From Theocolax elegans (Eukaryota; Arthropoda; Insecta; Hymenoptera; Cerocephalidae): 64,000 bases of DNA. The number at the start of each line of letters is the position of its first letter. The first letter of the stretch is position 1. The notes beneath the pieces are model-generated. The model saw only the letters and a program-made list of their open reading frames with translations. It was not told where the DNA came from and did no database searches. The stretch spans positions 32,261,850 through 32,325,849 of the forward strand of contig CM047429.1 of the NCBI GenBank assembly GCA_026168455.1. Reading direction: 5' to 3'. Positions 42,406-54,017 of this stretch are shown here, piece by piece. Position numbers and translations under genes: made by a program.

Positions 42406-43227
42406 TTGTCAATCCTAATTAATTCAATATCAAGGAAAGGCAACACCCTATCACACTCAACTTCCATAGTGAATTCTAAAAATTCAGAGAAACTATTAAA
42501 TTTATCTAAAATTAAATCTATTTTTTCATTATTAACTATAATTAAATCCAATATAAAAAATAGTTTCGAATTAAAAAAGTTGTTAGACAAACTTATTATT
42601 CCTTCTAACTTTAGCTTAGTTTCTCACGATGTTGTATCTTTGTTTTCAAATCTACCGAAGGATCTTATCATCAAAGCTTTATCGGGAAAGTGGAGATTCT
42701 TAAAGAATAACATTCCTCTCACAAAAAAGGAGTTTTTGGATGGCATTAATCAATTGCTTGATTCCACTTTTTTACAGTTTAATAAAAAATTTTTTAAACA
42801 ATGTATGGGTGCACCAATGGGTTTTTGCACAAGCCCTTGGTTTGCAGATTTGGTAATCGAAATGTTGGAGAATAAATGTTTAAAGGGTTTTAATGATGAT
42901 ATTATTTTATATAAAAGGTATGTGGATGATACCCTTCTTATAGTTAATAATGAAAAAATAGATTTAATTTTAGATAAATTTAATAGTTTCTCTGAATTTT
43001 TACAATTCACTATGGAAGTTGAGTGTGATAGGGTGTTGCCTTTCCTTGATATTGAATTAATTAGGATTGACAATGGTTTTCCATTAACAAATTGGTTCCG
43101 GAAAAAAACAGCATCTGGTCGATATCTTAATTATTTCTCCCACCATCCACAACATCAAAAAATTGTAATGGTTTATAACTTGGTAGACAAGTGCATATTA
43201 CTTTCGCACTCTTCGTTCCATGATTAA
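42406..43227 (+). pseudogene. Penelope-like reverse transcriptase
   Basis: A 273-residue frame crossing the palindrome spacer. Motifs are FSLVSHDVVSLFSNLP (RT motif A region), CMGAPMGFCTSPWFADLVIE (motif B) and YKRYVDDTLLIV with the catalytic YVDD (about 42915). They are followed by VLPFLDIELIRI and SHHPQHQKIVM, typical of Penelope-like elements. The usual SPLS-like segment is CTSPW here. The N-terminus is truncated, and the first 45 residues are antisense left-arm sequence. The frame ends at TAA (43225-43227), where the other copies have GAT GAA. Confidence 0.85.
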
Positions 43228-43297
43228 AATTTGAAAATAATTAAAGAGTTCTTAAGCCAAAATTCTTATCCCTGTAATTTCATATTGAAATATATGG
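43023..43297. repeat. Direct repeat flanking the R1 fragment (copy 1)
   Basis: About 272 bp of Penelope sequence here recurs at 44597-44868, on the other side of the R1 fragment, in the same orientation. The same arrangement is mirrored in the left arm (40611-40882 and 42182-42456). Confidence 0.8.
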
Positions 43298-43299
43298 AT

Positions 43300-44596
43300 T
43301 CTTACCGGCTAAAACTCCAAACCCAACGCTTTCACCTGCCCAGCCCGGAACTGTTTTTCACATTACTTCAAGCTGGGAGGCGTGTCTTGTGACATGCGTC
43401 ATTCGTTCCTTATTCTATCCTCCCACGTTGAGACTGCCACTTATCGTGAAGCGGCCTTTCGGGCGGTATCGAGCGTGCGCCTAAAGGTGGCACAGGCTCA
43501 GGACCCCGCCACGTGAGACACTCCCTCAGCATCCTTTGATGGACAAAGAAAGCATTTGGGAGCGCTCTTGCAATTCTTAAGGTTGTGTCAAGGCTCGCCG
43601 CACTTGTAGCACGACGAGGACCTGTCCACTCCCTTACAATTCCGTTTCGTGTGGCCGAAGTCTAGGCACCGATAGCACCTCTCGACCAAAACTCGATCCC
43701 GAACGCGACAGCTTACAAAGCCGACGCAAAGATGTCGCATCGACTTCAGCCTGTCAGCGCTCTCGTTATCCAGCTTCACGATGGCTGTCTTCTGTTGATT
43801 GCGGTTGGGACCCAAAAGCTTCACCTCTCGGCTCTCAGGCGGAGACGCGAGAACTTTATCTAGGGCCGCTATCACTTCGTCCCTCGTTGTGAGAGCGTCC
43901 AGGTCTCTGATCTCCAGGGTCACCCTTCGATCTCGGATCCTAACTTCTCCCATCCCTTTAGTAGCCGTACGGACTTTCTCAACGAATGCTGTTGCGTCCG
44001 TCTTCTTGCCCAGCCGGAGCAGGACATCTCCCCGCCCTGTTGGCCGTACGCTCAGAACCTGGGCGCCGCTGTCGTCCGGGTTGACTTCCTTTCGGAGCTT
44101 CCCCAAGACTTCAGCAAACGTACGGTCCCTCGCGACAGTTACCACCAGGGTGGATACCGGCGCCATCTGGCGTTTTCTCCTATCAAGAGGCGCCTGTCCT
44201 GACTTGACTGTCGGCTTTTTCCCCGCCACTGACGCGGACTTGGATTGCTCCTTGTCCGTGCCACGAGGTGGTACCTCCTTCCGAGGCTTCTTCTTCTTGC
44301 GGCTCTTAGAGACCTCGGGGGGGCTTTGGGGGCCCTCTCTACTTCTCTTTTGAGCCTGCATTCTAGCTGTAGCCGTAAAGACGGCTTTAGCTATTATGCC
44401 TCTTTTCTTAGGCCGCCGACGATTCTCGTGACCAACTCGATAATCCTCGACTTGGCACTTGTAATCGTCTACTGCCGAAAACATCTTTTTGGTTTTCCCG
44501 TAGAACTCTTGTACAAGAGTGTCTACGGTCTTCAGCCCTGTCTTGACGACCATGGAGATGTTAGGCTGCTTTGCACAAGCGGCCAACATAGCCTGA
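43300..44596 (-). mobile_element. R1-type LINE fragment, right arm
   Basis: Mirror image of 40881-42180. The frame 44589-43588 translates identically to the left-arm ORF1. The fragment starts right at the ORF1 ATG, loses ORF2 internally, and ends in the R1 3' UTR near 43300. Being present in both arms, it was in the Penelope-like sequence before the palindrome formed. Confidence 0.85.
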
Positions 44597-45443
44597 GTGA
44601 TAAGGTGTTGCCTTTCCTTGATATTGAATTAATTAGGATTGACAATGGTTTTCCATTAACAAATTGGTTCCGGAAAAAAACAGCATCTGGTCGATATCTT
44701 AATTATTTCTCCCACCATCCACAACATCAAAAAATTGTAATGGTTTATAACTTGGTAGACAAGTGCATATTACTTTCGCACTCTTCGTTCCATGATGAAA
44801 ATTTGAAAATAATTAAAGAGTTCTTAAGCCAAAATTCTTATCCCTGTAATTTCATATTGAAATATATGGGTAAAAGGTTGGCACATATTAATAATAATAA
44901 TAACATTAATTTTGCAAACACAAGATATAATAGAACTATAGATTTGATGCGCAGACCGAAGGTAGTTTTACCATTTTTTAAAAATTTAACTCTAAGCTTA
45001 ATAATATTTTTAACAAGCATAATTTTTTATCGATTAATTGCACAATAAATAAGTTTCATCACATTATTAAATTGGGAATGGATGAGTTAATTAAGTATGA
45101 TGTATGCAACATTGTTTATAGAATTCCATGTAGTGATTGTACTGCAATTTATATAGGCACTAGCAAAAGGAAATTGAAATTACGTATAAATGAACACAAA
45201 AATGATATAAAAAATAAAAATGAGAGATCTGCAGTTGCGATGCATACAATTAATGCTGGACATACTATTAATTTTGAAAAGACCACTATTTTAGACATAG
45301 AGAGTAATTACAAAAAACGTCTTTTTTCTGAGATAATTAATATTTATTCTAACAAAAATACTTTAAACCGTATGGAGGATACAAATAATCTTAAAAATGT
45401 TTATAAAATAGTTTTAGATAGTGTTGTGGGATGTATACATTGA
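44597..45443 (+). pseudogene. Penelope RT linker and GIY-YIG endonuclease, right arm
   Basis: The frames 44597-45048 (RT linker) and 45072-45443 (endonuclease) continue the Penelope protein after the R1 insertion. GIY-YIG signature: VYRIPCSDCTAIYIG. With the RT at 42406-43227 this arm keeps the right order (RT, then endonuclease), but the R1 insert, stops and a frameshift near 45020 prevent a full protein. Confidence 0.85.
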
Positions 45444-46050
45444 TCATATATTCATTTATACACATTAGTTAAAGGCCTATTTATTCTTGCTACCGTTCTT
45501 TTACTTTTAAGAGATAGATATTGGCTTTCTCTCTCGTACCCGCTTATTTCGATATACTATGTTTCTCCCCCACTTCTCAAACGTTTTTATATACACAATA
45601 TTATAGTATTGGTTAGAGGTTAGGCTCTAATAGTCGTGCTTATATTAATTATGTATACTATGGACCCCCTCTGGGGTGTTCCTTAGCAAAAGATCTAAAG
45701 TGAATTTTAGTGTTATAATTTATTGTGTGAGTTTTTTTTTTTTAGCTTTTTTATTTTAATATAATTATAATTGGAAAAAAATTTTTTTATAATACTATAT
45801 ATCTTTTTGTAAATTGTTAACTTTTGTTTTTTTTTAAATAATTAACGAACTTTTGGTGATTTTGTTTTTTCAGAATAGCTTTGTCAGTTATTGAGTTTTT
45901 GTCAATTTTATTAAGACCATTGTGTAACACCATGATTCTTTTTTAACTTAACATGACTTATTGGTGAGTTTTCGGTTATTTTTTAATATCTATCTTATTT
46001 TTCTTTATTTTGACTACGTTTATATTTTAATAAGTTTATATGCATTTATA

Positions 46051-46094
46051 GCCTTGAAAAGGGATGTAATAATTAAAACATCCGAAACGTCGGC
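46051..46094 (+). ncRNA. Hammerhead-like motif, right arm of Penelope element
   Basis: The sequence has CCTTGAAAAG, then a helix GGATGT...ACATCC, then GAAACGTCGGC. This has the order of a type I hammerhead ribozyme (CUGAUGA, helix II, GAAA, helix III, GUC). The first core box is TTGAAAA rather than CTGATGA, so self-cleavage is doubtful in this copy. Hammerhead ribozymes are reported for Penelope-like elements. The same layout is seen at 51729-51770. Confidence 0.45.
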
Positions 46095-46192
46095 AAAAAG
46101 ATTGTTTTGTCACAGTATAATTTGTTCGTGGTGATCAATAAATTCCCTAGCTCATTATAATAACTCGACGAACAATAAATTCATTTACACTA

Positions 46193-47230
46193 ATTTAGTA
46201 TTTTTCCACTAGTGTTAAAATTAGTAAAATTCCTTATGTTAATGCCATTTTCGATTTCACTTTCTTTCATCTGAGTTGTATTGTTAATACCAACTATTTT
46301 TATTTTTGGATTAGACTGTTTTTCTAATATTATATCACACTCTTTCATATTAGTTTTTAGTGCCAGCTCAGCAGTTTCTACACTTTGATCGGTCGTGCAG
46401 TTTATTTCGATTTCGGTTTTATTTTTTTGTCTAATGTATCTGGTTTGTATTTCTTTTTGAGAAACTATGCAGCTCGTAAGCAGCTCTATGGTATTTTTTG
46501 TTCGATATCTTTGCATTTAACCGTGATTTTAGGAATTATTTTCGGTTTTGGTTTGAGATCATAAGATTTTTTAATGGATTGTGGTTCTGTGCATTTTTGT
46601 CTTTGTAATTCAATTAATTCTTTTTGCACTTTGTTCTTATCTTGTAATTCGGCAACTAGTTCTTTTAGTAACATATTTTCTGTTATTATGTTGTCCATGT
46701 CCTCGAATCTTATGGATTTATTTAGTTTTTCTGTAGTATTATTATGCAGATCTTGTAACAATTCTTCTCTTATTTTCTATGTTTGTTTCATTTTAATCAT
46801 TGCGATCACATTTTTTGCCACATCTCTTAACATATGTTTTTCATTTATTGCTGTTATATCACTTATTGTATGTTCTGGGCAGATTATCAAGTTATCGCTC
46901 ACATACTTCGGGTTTTTTAATTTATAATGATCACGTCTATGGTATGCATTGTCTCTTGCCACATATATCACAGTTGTCACCAGTTGTTTAGAGTGACATT
47001 TATAATATTTACGATCTATATTGTCCGGTGGTGGTTTATAGGTCGATGCCATACTGGCTATGTACTGTTATTCCATTGTGTATTATTAAAAGAGCTTCCA
47101 ATTAATAGTTTATATGTTGTACACTGGAATTAAAATTGAATGTAAAATCTGCAAACTTAGCAGTTCAATTGAACTGAACGAACGAGCTCGAGGCACGTCC
47201 GGGTACTTTGACTGCTGACAACTGAATGCG
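46193..47230 (-). pseudogene. Old LINE: ORF1
   Basis: Three minus-strand frames (47052-46777, 46761-46486 and 46516-46190) form one broken ORF1. The first has a Cys/His-rich start (KYYKCHSKQ, ICPEH) like a PHD-type finger. The second is a likely coiled coil (ENMLLKELVAELQDKNKVQKE). The third is polar. It would precede the endonuclease at 39041-39305. It is cut downstream by the Penelope-like palindrome. Its 5' end is somewhere near 47230. Confidence 0.6.
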
Positions 47231-48099
47231 AAATTTACGTGAATTTTACGCGAAAATATTATTTTTCAATTCAATTATTTATTTCCAAGGTTTGGTCTAG
47301 ATGGTCAATGGCTATGTCAGATTTGTTAATAAAAATATGCCTAGGAGGTTTGATATTACACTCTGCAGACACTGATTGGACTTGCTCTCGACTGAATCAA
47401 AATGATTATTCTTCTTGGGATAACAATCCTACATTATCTTAGCCAAGAAATATCTCTCATATCAATATACGAACTTCTACGCGTTATCCTCCTAAAGTTC
47501 TCTATCGTCCTAGAGTTCGCATTTAGACTCAGAACTCATCGTTCATCTTGACCTCATTTGTTTTCAATAACTTGCTCCCAACGGAAGTAATTGGTTCATT
47601 TTCTACGTTTTTCAAGATTAAAAATAAACTCCTTTAAAACAAATATACATCAGTATTTACTTGAGTATGATAACCTCAAGTGGTAAAATATAATTATTAC
47701 TGAAAGCAGAACACAAATGGACCCATCAAATATTAATTGAATTTGATCTATTGTTTATATATTTTTAGTATTAAATTGTTACTATTAAAGTTATTCTATT
47801 TAAATAAATGCGTTTTAATTTATTTTGTAATCAATCTTTGCATCATATTATGTATATTCTTAACACTCTTTGTTTATGTATTCATTATTATTTATGCTTT
47901 ATAAACTAAAGTTTCATTATGCTTTTGATTAGATATGTAGAGTATACTCTTAGCGCAATATTCCGTAATTTAAATTAGTGCTAGCTTGAGCAATATATTA
48001 ATTAATTATTTGTGATATATTGTTTTGATATTGTATATCTTTTAGATTATATCTTTTGTAAGGGGGTATGGATTGAATATGAAGAATAAAAAAATCAAT
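47231..48099. other. No recognisable feature
   Basis: AT-rich sequence without domains, RNA genes or clear repeats. Confidence 0.4.
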
Positions 48100-48172
48100 G
48101 AAGGTATCAGGGCGCGATCCCACGATCCCGGGAGCGCAAGGCAGAAGCCTCACCACTGCGCTACCATTCGCA
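48100..48172 (-). ncRNA. tRNA-like sequence (SINE or tRNA pseudogene)
   Basis: The minus strand reads GGTAGCGCAGTGGTGAGGC, a good A box, followed about 35 bases later by GGGATCGCGCC, a weak B box. The acceptor stem does not close well. A tRNA-derived SINE is more likely than a working tRNA gene. It lies just upstream of a LINE 3' UTR remnant. Confidence 0.4.
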
Positions 48173-48249
48173 ATTATCCCAACTAGTCGACTTGGTCCTA
48201 TCGACGATTGTCGCCGACAATCCAGGGACTTACCTGCGCCGATACTCGA

Positions 48250-48523
48250 AATCCGTACCCGTTATAATTTATCATATATTTTATTTTTTATATTTAGATT
48301 TATTTTTATTTTTATATTAATTTTTATGCTTATATAATCACTTTTGATTATTTTACTCTCTTATTACTTGAATATTTGTTTTATTGCCCTTACTTGCTAT
48401 GTTTGTAATGATTATTATACATTAATACCCATCATATTAATATGTATTTACTATGGTAGTAATTTGTGCCATATGAGGTTTTACCCCATGGCCTAATAAA
48501 TCTCTCTCTCTCTCTCTCTCTCT
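48250..48523 (+). mobile_element. LINE copy A: 3' UTR remnant and CT tail
   Basis: An AT-rich 3' UTR ends in GAGGTTTTACCCCATGGCCTAATAAA and a 23-bp CT run (48501-48523), matching the ends of copies B and D. Only the last 220-270 bp remain. Copy B starts at the next base after the CT run. Confidence 0.7.
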
Positions 48524-51175
48524 TGATGTCATCGCGATTACCGAAACCTTCCTTACAAGTCACGATTCTTCGGAAATTATTAAACTGCCGAGCTATACAT
48601 TATATCGAGTGGATCGTGAGGGTAAGTAGGGGGGAGGTGTGGCGGCCTATCTACGTGAAAATTTTGGGGTAAGGATCATCGCGCACTCTGAACCTATCTT
48701 TTCGAATGCTCCGGAATATCTGGTACTATGTTTGACAGGTAAATCAGTTTCAATGGTTTTAGCAATTGTTTACCGTAGGCCTTTGGCCGCTTACCCCACG
48801 GAGTTTTTTGAGGTCTTGTCGGACATACTATCACGATACAAATATGTCATGGTCACTGGGGATTTTAACATTGACATGAATTCTGCCAGTACCATGGCAG
48901 GTAGGTTTAGAGCTAATCTAACGGCTCTGGGACTTTCACTCATCCAGTCAGAGCCAACGCATCACGCGATGACATCAGGTGGGTCATCTCACACGTGGTT
49001 GGATCTCTTCCTTATCCGTGAACCAGTACCTGAGCATGAATATATTAAGACGTCGGCTCCTTTCGCAGCTGGACATGATACCATTAGTATTACTCTTCGG
49101 ATTGATAATGAGCAGTCTCAAGTGAAGGTATTTGGGAAACGAAATTTGGAGGGGATCAACCTTCATAATCTCGCAACTACATTCGAATCATACATAACCT
49201 CCTCTTCCTTATCGCAATCATTCACTCATCCTTGGCCTGACCAGTCTGCATTCATGGATATGTCTCCATATAATCATCAACCTAGTCCGCATTTACGTCA
49301 AGTTCATTCGTCTAATAATATTCATAACACTATTTCATCTTCATTATCATTTATATGTAAATCAATTTTATCCACTTTTGACTTGCTAGCACCTATAACT
49401 TTTCACTCTATCAAAACAAGCCACAAACCTTGGATTTCTCGGGAAATCAAAGAAAGTATTAAAGTCAGAAATGCAGCTTTTAATACATTTCGTGCTACAG
49501 GTTCTGTTGACGATTATACCGTGTACAGGGGTCTTAGAAATAAGGTCTCAAATACTGTTAACTCATGTAAGTTCCACCTTCTGGCAAAGAAACTTAGTAG
49601 CACGAAAGACCCGAAGAAGTCGTGCAAGTGCCTAAAAAACATGGGCCTCAGCTCTAAGTCTAATCCATCACCACTCAAATTATTCACACCTCAATAGCTA
49701 AATTATCACTATGCTCCAGTTTCAAATCATGTTCAACCCCTTTCCATACATTCATTCTCAAATATAACATGCAATTCTTGTCCCACATCACCGTCATCTC
49801 CCTCTTTTCATTTCTCTGCCATAACCGCAAAAGAAGTTCAGCGTGCAATTCGGGGAGCGTCCTCGAGGGCAGTGGGGATTGATGGCATATCCGTTGAAAT
49901 GATTAAGTTATTAGAGCCTCAATTAATACTGCACCTTGTTGATCTCTTTAATAATATGCTCTCAGTTGGCTATTTTCCGGAGAGCTGGAAAAGAGTATCA
50001 CTGTTCACATTGGCGAAGTCAAGCAGGGTAGAATCGTGCTCAGATACAAGACCGATTGCGAAGCTTTGCGAGCTCTCGAAAATCTTGGAGAGACTTATAC
50101 ATAATCTGAATATCTTGAGAAAATCACATTCTTGTTGACAGACAGGCAGGTTTTCGCAGGGGGCACAGTACCCAGACAGCCCTCCTGGGTGTCCTAGATG
50201 ACGTTAGGAGAGCCATTGTTGCTAGGAAGATCACGATTCTCGTCCTGTTTGACTTCTCTAAGGCATTCGATACTGTGCCTCATGGTAAACTCATGCAAAA
50301 ATTGTGTGAGATTGGTTGCTCGGACAACGCATTAAATTGGTTTTGTCGGTATCTTGTAGGTCGCATGCATGCAGTGGAGAGTGAGACGGGCGTGTTATCG
50401 GACTGGCTCGAGATAAATGCGGGGGTGCCTCAGGGCAGTGTTCTTGGCCCAATACTCTTTTCCATCTATATTAATGATCTACCTAAAGTTCTTTCACACA
50501 GCGATTGTATGCTGTTTGCCGATGACGCCCAGGTCTACCATTCGTTTTTTCCGTCAGAATTAGAAGCAGGGGTACAACGTATCACACAAGATGCCAATGC
50601 GGTAGCCCTATGGGCTCACACGAACGGATTAAAGCTGAATGTAAAAAAAAACGAAGGTTATGATTCTGGGTAGTCAGGCTTTTTTATCGCGTATCGACTT
50701 GAACACTGCCCCGAAGATAGGATTGGGAGCGGATCTCTTAAATTATGAATGTGAGGTTAAATCGCTTGGGGTCATGATCTCTCCCTCTCTTGATTGGTCA
50801 AAACAGGTGTTAACTATCTCGAGTCGCGTACATGGGGTTTTGCACTCATTGCGATATTATAAAAAGACGTTGTCTCGAGGTCTTAGGAAAAGTCTGGTTG
50901 AAGCACTAGTTTTTCCGCATCTTGACTATGCGTGTGCGGTATTTAATGCTGTTGATCAGACCAGAAATCTGAAGCTTCAAAGGCTACTGAATGCTTGTGT
51001 CCGATTCGTGTGGGGGGACATAGCAAGGAGGGAACATGTAACTCCTTATAGGAATAAGTCTCAGGTGGTTGTCAGTTGAGTCCACACGCTCATACCTCAT
51101 TGGCTCACTTGCATACGGCATCATTGCTCATAGTTCACCCATTTACCTGGCTAATCATTTTATAAAATTAAATAC

Positions 51176-51817
51176 TTCTTCGCGGCGCGTGATCGCCTAA
51201 TACATGAGAGAAGTTTCAGTTCGTTTGGCCCGCAATATATGAGCTCTTTTATTATTTTGATACGGTTTGCAGGTGTGTACTTACTAGTATACACGTTATA
51301 CATATACTATATGTGTATATGTACACATTGGTATATGTATATGCTGAAATGTATTGTAAGCGGTTAGACGATGCTATAATTAGTATATAAGTCTCACTAC
51401 TGTACAGGACTCCCTTCGGGGAGGTCCTCGTTTTTTCTTCTTAGCATGTAGAGTGGAGGGTTGTGCGAAGGTAATAAGACCTTTTAATTTTAATTGTATA
51501 ATATTTCTTCTTCTTTAGTTTGTATTCGGCTTAAAGTTTTTAATATTAATTTTAATTTAATTAATTTGATAGTTGTGCGATATCGATGGAGGATTGTGTT
51601 GTCATTAATATGAAAACTTAACATCTCTGCGCCTTTTTTATTGGTAAGAGTGTACTAAATGTGTTTTATTATTGTTGCTTTATCAATTTGTGCGTAATTG
51701 TAAATTTAACGAGTATATTTTTTGTATAGCCTTGAAAAGGGACGGTCAAAGAAACGTCCGAAACGTAGGCACAAAATAAAAAGCTGAGTTCGCAGAGATC
51801 AATCGAAGTTTTATTTC
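51176..51817 (+). mobile_element. Truncated Penelope-like element with 14-bp target duplication
   Basis: ATAAAATTAAATAC occurs at 51162-51175 and again at 51818-51831, flanking a 642-bp insert. Near its 3' end the insert has CCTTGAAAAGGG...GTCCGAAACGT, the same terminal motif as the palindromic element. It has no coding part. The insertion interrupts LINE copy B in its C-terminal domain. Confidence 0.8.
51729..51770 (+). ncRNA. Hammerhead-like motif in truncated Penelope element
   Basis: CCTTGAAAAG, then a helix GGACG...CGTCC, then GAAACGTAGG. The helix sequence differs from 46051-46094 but still pairs, which supports a conserved RNA structure. The core box deviates in the same way (TTGAAAA). 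Confidence 0.4.
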
Positions 51818-52311
51818 ATAAAATTAAATACGCTCCATCATAACCCTCGCACCTCGTCTCGTCATCCATCAAAATCGCCACATTATCTTCCCCCTCGAAC
51901 TGAGGCTTTGAATAAGTCATTTATCATCACTGCATCTAAAATCATTAACGAACTTCCTACATTTTCATTCGACACTTCATCTGACAAAACTGCCTGTGAA
52001 AATAGAGTGCGAAATGAGGGCTTAACACCTCTTCAGATCCCTCATCTCGATTTAGACTAAAACTTGTTAATGTAATACTGCGTAAATTCGACGCATGATG
52101 TGCAATAATTATTTATGTACTTGTATTATTTATTTATTATTTTGTATATTGTTACAGGGCAAATGCGCAATACATGCCATATTTAGTTTTAATTTAATAT
52201 TTTGTTATATAATTTGTTATTATAATTATTATTGTTTTATTTTTATACGTTTTATTGTTTTATATTATTCATATAATTCAAATCAGACTGTATTTTATTT
52301 CAAGTGCCTAC

Positions 52312-52325
52312 GGGGTCACAACCCC
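52312..52325 (+). promoter_or_regulatory. LINE 3'-terminal hairpin, copy B
   Basis: GGGGT-CACA-ACCCC, followed by AAGGCCAAATAAA, ATCA repeats and the CT run. Same position as in copies 1 and D. Confidence 0.6.
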
Positions 52326-52360
52326 AAGGCCAAATAAACTTTATCAATCAATCAATCAAT

Positions 52361-52382
52361 CTCTCTCTCTCTCTCTCTCTCT
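52361..52382. repeat. CT tract between LINE copies B and C
   Basis: A 22-bp CT run that ends copy B; copy C's 5' UTR starts on the next base. Confidence 0.9.
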
Positions 52383-52791
52383 TGCTGGTTCTGTGCGCGC
52401 AAGGTGAGTCGACTTACCGCTATTACTATTGCTCCGTCTTTACATCTTCACCTTGTCTCTCACACTTCTTCCCGAGCTTTACAGCGCAAATCATAGGAAG
52501 GCGGGCTAACTGCAGCTTGCGGTTTTCAATAAAGTTTGCTTTAGCAGTTGATTTTTGCATCTCAATTTTCATTGCAAACTTTCGTCAACATCGAGGTTAT
52601 TCTGCCTAGAGTGGCAATTAGGAGGCAAAATTTTTCGCACGACTCGACTGGGTGGGCTCCCTTCTTGGATTTCATCGGAACTACGGCCGTCGCAGCTCCC
52701 CTTCTCTTTTCTCTCATCTCGCCGCCGCACCTGCCATGACGTCACACACGCCAGCATCGTGCCGCCTCATCACATCGATATTGGCACACAA

Positions 52792-54017
52792 TGGCTACTG
52801 CGAGATGCTGTTTCGTCTGCAAAGTGCGCATAATGAGAAAAGATTATTCGGATGTATGTCCGTCGTGCAACAATACTACGCACTTGCATTGTGTATCAAC
52901 TCTACACTAGTGTAGCTATCACTTAATACGTACATCCGTGGCCCCGTGCGTTAGTAGTGAGTCATAACGGGTGGGGGCAGCATTTGCTGGGTTGCGAATT
53001 GCGAGTGCGGCGACGCACGGGATAGCTACAAGGTCTCTCGCAACTTCCCCCACCATGCCGTGCGCGAAGCGCTTGGCCTCGCCCCCATCGCTATCATTGA
53101 CATAGGTTGCTAAGCAACCTCGCGCAACTACACCTCCTGCTCCCAATGCGGAGCGATCGGACGGCTCTCGGGAAGCCGTTGCGATGTTGGACGCTCCTCC
53201 AGCGTGGTTCACCAGCTTTGAGCGCGCTACTGTAAAATTGGTCGAGAGGCTCGAAGTTAAAGTCGATGGCGTGGACTCCAAGCTCAATTCACTAAGCGCC
53301 GAGCTAAATATACTGCGCGGACATGTTGATACCCTCAAAACAAACACAAATGAACGTTATGGTGAGGTGGGAGCTCGTGTTGAACGTCTCGAAGTCAATG
53401 ACAACAGACTTCTTGATCGTCAAATTTCCTCGTCGCCGGCAGCTGTGAACGATATCGGTGGCCAAGATAGAAATTCTTGCGATGGTCTATTCACAGGTCT
53501 GGCCGTCGCCTCCACACTAAATGACCTAAAAATAATTGAAACTATTTTAAATCGCATTAGACTTCCGCTGGTCATGCCTCACGTCGTCGAGATCCGTGCA
53601 TGGTTATCGCGCTCAATCAATTCAACTAATTCATCTAATTCGAATCAAACGATGAATGAACCATTTGTTCTTCTCACGACTAAAGGCTTAGTTTGTAGGG
53701 TCACTTCACCTGCGGTCAGAGACCTAATCATGAAAAGAGCCCATCTTTTAATGGGTGCAACAACTTCAAATATTTTCGGAACGGGAGGGGAGTCTTTATT
53801 TATTAGACTATTGTGGCCGAAGACGGTACACGATTTTTGGACGAAATCTCTGCGTAAAGTAAAGGAGTTAGGCTACTTGCACCCGGTTATTAAGAATTAT
53901 GTCGTTTATATGCGTAAGGAGGAAAAAGGAGCATTGATTCGTATCAACTCCGATGCTGAACTCCTCTCTCTACCGTCAAATCCTCTACCGTTAAATCCTG
54001 TACTTCCTTCCTTATGA
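52792..54017 (+). pseudogene. LINE copy C ORF1
   Basis: It starts MATARCCFVCKVRIMRKDY with the finger CPSCNNTTHLHC, then has two stops and a frameshift in the linker. From 53184 it is open for 277 residues. A coiled coil (KVDGVDSKLNSLSAELNIL, residues about 25-70 of this frame) and the C-terminal domain ESLFIRLLWPKTVHDFW match ORF1 at 17803-18996. It ends TTA TGA, and the ORF2 frame continues in phase (GAVGQTSL). Confidence 0.85.

Larger units (their letters stand above)
39320..46192. mobile_element. Penelope-like element arranged as a giant palindrome
   Basis: Arms 39320-42541 and 42938-46158 are inverted copies (positions sum to about 85479), separated by a 396-bp spacer holding the RT catalytic region. 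Each arm carries the same downstream RT part, an embedded R1 LINE fragment, the GIY-YIG endonuclease and a hammerhead-like 3' motif. The whole is flanked by ATTTACTATTTTTC (39306-39319) and ATTTAGTATTTTTC (46193-46206), a 14-bp duplication with one mismatch; 34 extra bases lie between the right arm and the duplication. Arms differ at several bases (for example 39804/45675, 39826/45653 and 42254/43225). Confidence 0.85.
48524..52382 (+). mobile_element. LINE copy B, 5'-truncated, with Penelope insertion
   Basis: The copy begins inside the endonuclease (DVIAITETFLTSHDSSEI) right after a CT run and ends with its 3' hairpin and another CT run (52361-52382). ORF2 is split into frames at 48639-49697, 49872-50138, 50275-50673 and 50660-51079. 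It has TGDFNIDM, SHTWLDLF, DFSKAFDTVPHG, GVPQGSVLGP and catalytic FADD (about 50517). A 642-bp Penelope-like fragment sits at 51176-51817, after which the C-terminus continues (PRTEALNKSFIITASKIINE). Related to, but clearly diverged from, the copy at 14361-19342. Confidence 0.9.

Noticed and set aside
40890..44589. Two independent R1 insertions in opposite orientation
   Set aside because: Both lie at mirror-image positions with identical joints and identical flanking Penelope repeats, so they are one event copied by the palindrome.
39320..46158. Palindrome as a pure assembly or library artefact
   Set aside because: Not fully excluded, but several arm-to-arm differences and a 14-bp target duplication around the whole structure make it less likely.
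52434..52757. Separate short genes upstream of LINE copy C ORF1
   Set aside because: Overlapping frames in three phases within the LINE 5' UTR, none conserved in the copy at 14361-19342.
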